A stretch of 10,424 bases of DNA, from assembly GCA_030601615.1 (NCBI GenBank), contig JAUVTH010000033.1:1-10424 (forward strand), read 5' to 3'. This DNA is from Gemmatimonadota bacterium (GTDB lineage Bacteria; Gemmatimonadota; Gemmatimonadetes; Palauibacterales; Palauibacteraceae). The position numbers and the translations under genes are program-made. This document shows positions 5,256-10,424 of this stretch, piece by piece; position 1 is the first letter of the stretch; each line of letters begins with the position of its first letter. The notes beneath the pieces are model-generated. The model was not told the DNA's origin. It saw only the letters and a list, made by a program, of their open reading frames with translations, and did not search any database.

Positions 5256-8200
5256 ATGACACGTGGCCCGTTCGTTTCGAGGGCACTCCTATCCCTTCTG
5301 ATCCTGCTTCTGGGGGCGGCCATTCTGCCGGATTCCGCCGAAGCCCAGTATTTCGGCCGCAACAAGGTCCAGTACAAGACATTCGAGACCGAGGTGCTGG
5401 AAACCGAGCACTTCGACATCTACTACTACCCGGAGATGGAAGCGATCGTCGGGGAGGCCGGCCGGATGGCCGAGCGGTGGTACGCCCGTCTCGGTCGGCT
5501 GCTCGACCACGAGCTCAAGGGCCGACAACCCCTGATCCTGTACGCCAGCCATCCTGACTTCGAGCAGACGAACGCGGTCTTCGGCCAGATCGGGGAGTCG
5601 ACCGGTGGTGTGACGGAGGTCCTGAAGCGGCGCATCGTACTGCCGCTGGCGGGCACGCTGAACGAGTCGGACCACGTGATCGGACACGAGCTCGTGCACG
5701 CCTTTCAGTTCGACATCACTAGCCTGACAGGCGAAGGCGGAATCGGTTTCCGGGGCCCGACGGCCCTTCTCCTGCCGCTGTGGTTCATCGAGGGCATGGC
5801 CGAGTACCTGTCGATCGGCCCCGTGGATGCCCACACGGCCATGTGGATGCGGGACGCGGCCGCGTGCAACTGCCAGTTACCGACCCTTCGCGATCTCACG
5901 ACCCGGATGTGGGACTACTTCCCCTACCGCTGGGGGCACGCCTTCTGGGCTTTCGTGGCCGGTAAGTGGGGTGACGAGTCCATCGGGAAGGTCCTCAAGG
6001 TGGCAGGACGGTCCGGCAACCCCGAGCAGGCATTGGAGGCGGTTCTCCAGGTCTCGATCCCGGAGCTCGAGGCGGAGTGGCACCAGGCGATCTACGATGC
6101 TTACGCCGACGTGGCCAGGGACGCTCTGGGTGACAGGGCGGATCTGCCTTTCGCCGACCCCCCCCTTGCTCCCGGGATCGGCGAAGACGATCCCGAAGTG
6201 CCCGAAGCCGAGGACGTGAAGGCGCTCGGCGATCTCCATGATCTGCCGCCGCTGCCGCAGCACGGAGACGCCACACAGGTCGTTTCAAAGCGGAGGAGTG
6301 GGGGTGGACTCAACGTGGGTCCGTCGCTCAGTCCGGACGGATCGCGGGTAGTGTTCCTGTCCGAGAAGGACCTGTTCGCGATCGAGATGTTCCTGGCGGA
6401 TACGGAGACCGGGAAGACGATCCGTCGCCTCACCAAGTCGGCCGTGGACTCGCACTTCGAGAGCCTGCAGTTCATCAACTCGTCCGGTGCGTGGAGTGCG
6501 GACGGGAGGTACTTCGCGTTCGGCGTGGTCGTCAAGGGTCATCCGGCTGTCACGATCATCGAGCCAGAGACAGGGAAGAAGGTGCAGGAGTTCCGCTTCG
6601 GCGAGCTGGGCGAAATCTACACGCCCACGTTCTCACCGGATGGCCGCAGCCTCGCGTTCGCGGCGATCATCGGTGGCCACACGGACCTGTTCATCCTCGA
6701 CCTGGAGACCGGGCAGCTAAGGCGGCTCACCTCGGACCTGTATTCGGATCTTCAGCCGGCGTGGTCTCCCGACGGTGGGGCGATCGCGTTCGTGACCGAC
6801 CGGTTCACGACGGACCTCGCGACCCTCGAGTACGGCAACTACCGGCTCGGACTGATCGACCCGAACACCGGCGAGATCCAGGCGATGCCTGTGTTCGGCG
6901 TGGGCAAGCACATCGATCCGCAATGGGCGCCGGACGGGCAGAGCCTTTACTTCGTGACCGACGTGAGCGGCATCAGCAACGTCTACCGGTACGAGTTCCA
7001 GGGCGGGAATCTGTACCAGGTCACGGACCTCGTCACGGGGGTGAGCGGGATCACGGCCCTCAGTCCGGCGATATCGTCGGCCAGCGCTGCGAACCGCCTC
7101 GTGTACACGGCGTTCGAGCGCGGTGATTACAACCTGTATCGTATCGACGACCTCGAAGAGCTCGCAGGAGTGCCCATCGAGGAGGCGATCGCGGGTGTCA
7201 GTCCGGCCGTTCTGCCGCCGCAGGACCGGTCCCCCGGGCTGGTCAGCGTGCTGCTGAGTGAGCCGGAGCTGGGGCTTGCCGATACGCTCACCTTTGCCGG
7301 CGCCGCGTACAGTCCCGGCATCACCCTGGACTTCGTGAGCCAGCCGCAGCTTGCGGCGGGAGCCGACAGGTTCGGAGCGTTCTTTGCGGGCGGAATCTCG
7401 CTCTTCTTCAGCGACATGCTAGGGAATCGAAACCTGACCACCGTATTCAACATCAGCAGCGCGAACGGCAACCTCCTGCGCAGCTCGTCGATGATCGTCG
7501 CTTACGAGAACCGGCGAACGCGCTGGAATTGGAGCGTCGAGGCCGGACAGATTCCGCTGGTCACGCGTCGGTTCGGCCTCGAGGTGGACAACGAGCAGGG
7601 GTTGTTCGTCGAGACGGAGCTGCGCGAGTGGCAGGTCAACCGGTTCGCCAACCTGGGCGTCAGCTACCCGATCAATCGGTCGAACCGGATCGAGTTCAAC
7701 GTCGGATTCCAAGGAATCGACTTCTTCAACGAGGTTCGGACGAGTCTGCGGACGTTCTCCGGCACCGAGATCGAGCGAGAAACGGTGGAACTGCCTTCGC
7801 CGGGGTCCCTGAATATGGGGACGGGAGCGGTGGCACTCGTTTACGACAACACGATCTTCGGTGGCGTGGGGCCGATCCTCGGACAGCGGTATCGGTTGGA
7901 GATCTCGCCGCGGGTCGGGGACCTGAACTACGTCACCGCGCTGGTGGATTATCGCAGGTACATAATGCCGGTACGGCCGACGACGTTCGCGTTCCGGCTC
8001 CTGCACTTCGGGCGGTACGGATCCGATGCGGAAGCCACCTGGGGCGACATCGATTCCAATCCGGTCCCCGGCTACGAGAACGTCCGCGTCCTGTCGGACC
8101 TGTATCTCGGATGGCCGTCGATTATTCGTGGGTATAGCGACGGGTCCTTCAGCGCCCAGGAATGCGCCTCGTCCACCGTCTCGTCGTGTGATGTGTTCAA

Positions 8201-8543
8201 CAATCTGTTCGGGAGCCGGATCGCATCGACCAGCTTCGAGTACCGAATCCCACTGATCGGGTTCTTCGGCGTGATTCCGTCGGCGGGAGCCCCGCCGGTC
8301 GAGATCGCTCCGTTCTTCGACGCGGGCGTGGCGTGGCGCGACGGTACGACGCCGAGATTCAATTGCGACGGGTCCCTGGACCAGACCATCCTGAGGAACT
8401 GCAGTGAGGTAGTAGCCAGCGTCGGGCTCGCGGGCCGACTCAACCTGCTCGGCTTCCTGATCATGGAGCTCGACTTCGTGAACCCGTTGAGTCGGCCGGA
8501 CAAGGGCTGGTTCTGGCAGTTCAGTCTGTTGCCGGCCTTCTGA
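5256..8543 (+). CDS. Outer-membrane protein: gluzincin protease domain, TolB/PD40 propeller, Omp85-like barrel
   Basis: 1095 residues, three domains. Signal peptide 1-30 (hydrophobic 11-24, cleavage likely after AEA). Protease-like domain, about 40-290: HELVH at 144-148 (HExxH; zinc ligands His144 and His148, catalytic Glu145) and PLWFIEGMAEYLS (174-186), whose Glu179 is the probable third zinc ligand, as in peptidase-MA gluzincins. After an acidic, Pro-rich linker (297-340) come six PD40/TolB-type repeats: LSPDGSRVVF (358), WSADGRYFAF (413), FSPDGRSLAF (459), WSPDGGAIAF (503), WAPDGQSLYF (557) and a degenerate one near 603-630. The C-terminal part, about 665-1095, is rich in alternating strands and carries the Omp85 marks IRGY (957-960), PFFDAGVAW (1019-1027) and a terminal Phe. 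All six cysteines occur as close pairs (204/206, 970/978, 1037/1049). It probably sits in the outer membrane; substrate unknown. Similar proteins may be annotated as TolB-like or BamA/TamA-family. Confidence 0.88.
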   Translation: MTRGPFVSRALLSLLILLLGAAILPDSAEAQYFGRNKVQYKTFETEVLETEHFDIYYYPEMEAIVGEAGRMAERWYARLGRLLDHELKGRQPLILYASHPDFEQTNAVFGQIGESTGGVTEVLKRRIVLPLAGTLNESDHVIGHELVHAFQFDITSLTGEGGIGFRGPTALLLPLWFIEGMAEYLSIGPVDAHTAMWMRDAAACNCQLPTLRDLTTRMWDYFPYRWGHAFWAFVAGKWGDESIGKVLKVAGRSGNPEQALEAVLQVSIPELEAEWHQAIYDAYADVARDALGDRADLPFADPPLAPGIGEDDPEVPEAEDVKALGDLHDLPPLPQHGDATQVVSKRRSGGGLNVGPSLSPDGSRVVFLSEKDLFAIEMFLADTETGKTIRRLTKSAVDSHFESLQFINSSGAWSADGRYFAFGVVVKGHPAVTIIEPETGKKVQEFRFGELGEIYTPTFSPDGRSLAFAAIIGGHTDLFILDLETGQLRRLTSDLYSDLQPAWSPDGGAIAFVTDRFTTDLATLEYGNYRLGLIDPNTGEIQAMPVFGVGKHIDPQWAPDGQSLYFVTDVSGISNVYRYEFQGGNLYQVTDLVTGVSGITALSPAISSASAANRLVYTAFERGDYNLYRIDDLEELAGVPIEEAIAGVSPAVLPPQDRSPGLVSVLLSEPELGLADTLTFAGAAYSPGITLDFVSQPQLAAGADRFGAFFAGGISLFFSDMLGNRNLTTVFNISSANGNLLRSSSMIVAYENRRTRWNWSVEAGQIPLVTRRFGLEVDNEQGLFVETELREWQVNRFANLGVSYPINRSNRIEFNVGFQGIDFFNEVRTSLRTFSGTEIERETVELPSPGSLNMGTGAVALVYDNTIFGGVGPILGQRYRLEISPRVGDLNYVTALVDYRRYIMPVRPTTFAFRLLHFGRYGSDAEATWGDIDSNPVPGYENVRVLSDLYLGWPSIIRGYSDGSFSAQECASSTVSSCDVFNNLFGSRIASTSFEYRIPLIGFFGVIPSAGAPPVEIAPFFDAGVAWRDGTTPRFNCDGSLDQTILRNCSEVVASVGLAGRLNLLGFLIMELDFVNPLSRPDKGWFWQFSLLPAF

Positions 8544-8616
8544 TCTTCGGCCGACCGCCGCTCTATCGCGTCGTCGGTACTCGAGGGCGATCACCGGCGC
8601 CGCCGCTTTCCCTGGA

Positions 8617-8622
8617 AGGAGG
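8617..8622 (+). promoter_or_regulatory. Shine-Dalgarno AGGAGG with long spacer before GTG 8635
   Basis: A strong AGGAGG lies 12 nt before the GTG start of the baeRF gene, longer than the usual 5-9 nt. No other start codon in the right frame lies closer, and the encoded N-terminus matches the family, so the GTG is kept. Confidence 0.55.
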
Positions 8623-8634
8623 GCGAGACCACCC

Positions 8635-9780
8635 GTGGATTACTTCGGCAGAGACCAGCTCAAAGAACTGTTTCAGATCGACGAGGCACCGGCCGTCTCG
8701 ATCTACATGGAGACACACCGGCGCGGCCCGGACGTCGCGGCCCAACCGCTGCGCCTGCGTGCGGCGATCGACGAGGCAAGGGGCATCCTGACCGTCGACG
8801 GCGTCGACGGGGTCGACGACGTGCTCAGTCCATTAGAAGCCTTGATAGGCGACCGGGAGTTCTGGCGACACCAGGCGGACGGCCTCGCCCTGTTCGCTTC
8901 GCGTGACTTCGGACGCCTGTACAGACTGCCCGTCCACATGCCGAACATGGTCGTCGTGGGGCCGACCTTCCACACGAAGCCGCTCATCGAGTTCCTCCAG
9001 GCACCGGAGCGCTTCTGGGTTCTCTCGCTCACGCAGAAGGAAGTGCGCATGTGGGAGGGCACGGTCACGGATCTCGCGCCGGTCGATCTGGCAGCGGTCC
9101 CGACGAGCCTCCAGGCGGCCCTCGGCACAGAGGTCGTGACGGACCGCCTCAATCTGAGAAGTCCGCGCGGGAGCGGCTCAGCACCCATTTTTCATGGTCA
9201 CGGGGCGGGGAAGGACGATACCAAGCAGGAACTGGAGAAGTTCTTCCGAGCAGTGGACGCGGGTGTGCACGACCTGCTGGCTGACGAGATCGGCCCGATC
9301 GTCCTCGCGGCCGTGGACTACTATCACCCCATCTACCGCAGCGTCAGCAAGCTCGAGAACCTGGCGGACGAAGGGATCGTCGGTAACATCTCCGGGTGGG
9401 ACGGAGGACGGATCCACGCAGCGGCGTGGCCGATCGCCCGGAAGTCCGTGGAGCGCAAGCTGGACGTGGCGCTCGACCTGTGGGAGAGCTCGTACGGCCG
9501 CGGCAAGACGGAGTCCGACCTGGCGGTGATCGCCCGCCTGGCCGTGGCGGGCCGCATCCGACTGCTCCTCGCGGAGCGTGGGCGCACCGTGTGGGGGCGG
9601 ATCGACCGGAACATGGGAGACATCGAGGTCATTCGTGAGGGTGGCGCCGACCCGCACGGCTCAGCGGTCGATCTGCTGGACGAGCTCGCCGAGGTGACGA
9701 TCCAGCATGGCGGACGAGCCCTGGTGCTGGAGGGGGAGAGGATGCCGACGGATACGGGGCTCGCTGCGGTGCTTCGGTAG
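8635..9780 (+). CDS. baeRF family protein (bacterial archaeo-eukaryotic release factor-like)
   Basis: A 381-residue soluble protein resembling bacterial relatives of archaeal/eukaryal release factor eRF1, closest by memory to baeRF family 3. Such proteins are proposed to act in ribosome rescue or translation control; the role is not proven. Family-like parts: the N-terminal APAVSIYMETHRRGPDVAAQ (18-37), DGLALFASRD (82-91), the central linker FHGHGAGKDDTKQELEKFF (186-204), then PIVLAAVDYYHPIYRS (221-236), VAGRIRLLLAERG (304-316) and a C-terminal end GERMPTDTGLAAVLR. There is no GGQ tripeptide anywhere, so eRF1-type peptidyl-tRNA hydrolysis by that motif is not expected. No signal peptide or membrane segment. 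GTG start with AGGAGG 12 nt upstream. It follows the outer-membrane protein by 91 bp on the same strand, and converges with the next gene 30 bp later. Confidence 0.82.
   Translation: MDYFGRDQLKELFQIDEAPAVSIYMETHRRGPDVAAQPLRLRAAIDEARGILTVDGVDGVDDVLSPLEALIGDREFWRHQADGLALFASRDFGRLYRLPVHMPNMVVVGPTFHTKPLIEFLQAPERFWVLSLTQKEVRMWEGTVTDLAPVDLAAVPTSLQAALGTEVVTDRLNLRSPRGSGSAPIFHGHGAGKDDTKQELEKFFRAVDAGVHDLLADEIGPIVLAAVDYYHPIYRSVSKLENLADEGIVGNISGWDGGRIHAAAWPIARKSVERKLDVALDLWESSYGRGKTESDLAVIARLAVAGRIRLLLAERGRTVWGRIDRNMGDIEVIREGGADPHGSAVDLLDELAEVTIQHGGRALVLEGERMPTDTGLAAVLR
8794..8820 (+). repeat. Three tandem 9-bp repeats inside the baeRF gene
   Basis: GTCGACGGC, GTCGACGGG and GTCGACGAC in a row encode VDG-VDG-VDD (residues 54-62). 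The unit is a multiple of three, so copy changes would keep the frame. It is probably a surface loop between helices. Confidence 0.8.
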
Positions 9781-9810
9781 ACCGGGCGCCGCGGGGCGGA
9801 TTTCGTCGGG

Positions 9811-10424
9811 TCAGCCCGCCGGCTGCAGTGTGTTCCGCGCCAACTCGCCCATGACAGCGTTGACGGCCGCAAGGTGCTCGTCGGTCAGCGGATTCAGGTC
9901 GAACAGCGAGAATCCGGCGCTGCCGGCGTCCCGGGCCAGGCGGATCGCCTCGGCCAGCTCGGCCGGAGTGAGAGCGGGGATGTAGAGGCCGGCGAGCAGT
10001 TCGGTCTGCGAGCCACGCAGGGCAGCGACTCCTTCCTCGATGCTGCGCCCGATCCACGGGACATCCCTGGCGTAGGCCGAGTGGTAGAGCATTGGAAACA
10101 CGCGGTCCACGGGCCACTCGTCCCACGCCTGGCGCACGAGCCTGCGGGCCAGGGTCGGCGTGGCGAATACCGCCGCACTGATCGACTTCTTCCGCGCATG
10201 AGTGACTTCCGTCAGCTCCCCGACCAGTCGGGTGACGCTGTCCCAGCGGAACCGGATCCACTCCGGATCCGAAGGGGGGTCGTCGATCTCCAGCGGGTCT
10301 CTTCCCGAGAGCGACGAGAACTGTTCCCGGCACACGTCGCAGTAGCAGAAGTCGAACTCGGGGAATTCCCGATCCTGCACCAGGTCGTACTTTTCCCATA
10401 GTCCGCGGGGCAGGATGACGTCGC
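9811..10424 (-). CDS. TIM-barrel glycosidase-like protein (GHL10/GHL6-like), C-terminal 203 residues
   Basis: The 5' part lies beyond the window; the frame is open through base 10424 and ends at TGA (9811-9813). The visible part begins DVILPRGLWEKYDL and carries a Cys cluster C-x-C-x2-C in FCYCDVCREQF (Cys26, 28, 31 of the visible part), seen in hypothetical glycosyl-hydrolase families where it follows a barrel strand. Next come WIRFRWDSVTRLVGELTEV, ISAAVFATP, WDEWPVDRVFPMLYHSAY and LLAGLYIPALTPAELAEAI, with GFSLFDLNPLTDEHLA near the end. This strand-helix order is that of the second half of a TIM barrel (DUF187/YddW-like). The probable role is carbohydrate or cell-wall glycan processing; substrate and catalytic acids cannot be fixed because the first half is missing. 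A GTG at 10380 exists but is internal. It converges with the baeRF gene with only 30 bp between, and no hairpin terminator is obvious there. Confidence 0.75.
   Translation of the reverse strand, partial: DVILPRGLWEKYDLVQDREFPEFDFCYCDVCREQFSSLSGRDPLEIDDPPSDPEWIRFRWDSVTRLVGELTEVTHARKKSISAAVFATPTLARRLVRQAWDEWPVDRVFPMLYHSAYARDVPWIGRSIEEGVAALRGSQTELLAGLYIPALTPAELAEAIRLARDAGSAGFSLFDLNPLTDEHLAAVNAVMGELARNTLQPAG

Noticed and set aside
7419..8594. 391-codon open frame on the minus strand
   Set aside because: Antisense to the barrel domain, very Arg-rich, no motifs; a high-GC artefact.
9629..10399. 256-codon open frame on the minus strand
   Set aside because: Shadow of the glycosidase-like gene in another frame; composition is Arg/Gly/Pro-rich with no domain.

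Overview
This is a GC-rich, densely coded window from a diderm (outer-membrane) bacterium. The diderm call rests on an RND efflux pump, two lipoproteins, an RlpA-type cell-wall enzyme and a protein ending in an Omp85-like beta barrel with a C-terminal Phe. The gene styles (Ig-plus-LVIVD lipoprotein, PD40-propeller membrane protein, baeRF protein, high GC) fit Gemmatimonadota or a relative. That placement is inference from style, not from a marker gene. I see no rRNA, tRNA, CRISPR array, transposase gene or phage gene.

Layout, left to right: (1) 1-579 (+), the 3' end of an RND (HAE1/AcrB-like) pump gene. It ends at a strong hairpin (596-623) that it shares with (2) 652-1989 (-), a CopC-CopD fusion for copper handling. 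(3) 2230-3693 (+), a secreted lipoprotein with an Ig-like domain and an LVIVD beta-propeller, divergent from (2) across 240 bp. (4) 3811-3974, a 164-nt long imperfect inverted repeat with near-perfect 17-nt ends, lying exactly against the stop codon of (5) 3974-4369 (-), a DUF302 protein. (6) 4517-5131 (+), an RlpA-like septal lytic transglycosylase with a SPOR domain and possibly a leaderless mRNA. (7) 5256-8543 (+), a 1095-residue protein joining a gluzincin metalloprotease-like domain, a six-bladed TolB/PD40 propeller and an Omp85-like barrel. (8) 8635-9780 (+), a baeRF (release-factor-like) protein. (9) 9811-10424 (-), the 3' part of a TIM-barrel glycosidase-like gene that runs off the window.

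The genes change strand often and are mostly separated by gaps of 90-280 bp. They look like separate transcription units of a cell-envelope-oriented chromosomal region, not one operon or one defence system. The envelope theme (efflux, copper, lipoprotein, peptidoglycan, outer membrane) is shared, but a joint function is not shown. The two items most worth following up are the protease-propeller-barrel protein, whose architecture parallels patatin-type (Vd) autotransporters with the POTRA part replaced, and the 164-nt hairpin element at 3811-3974.
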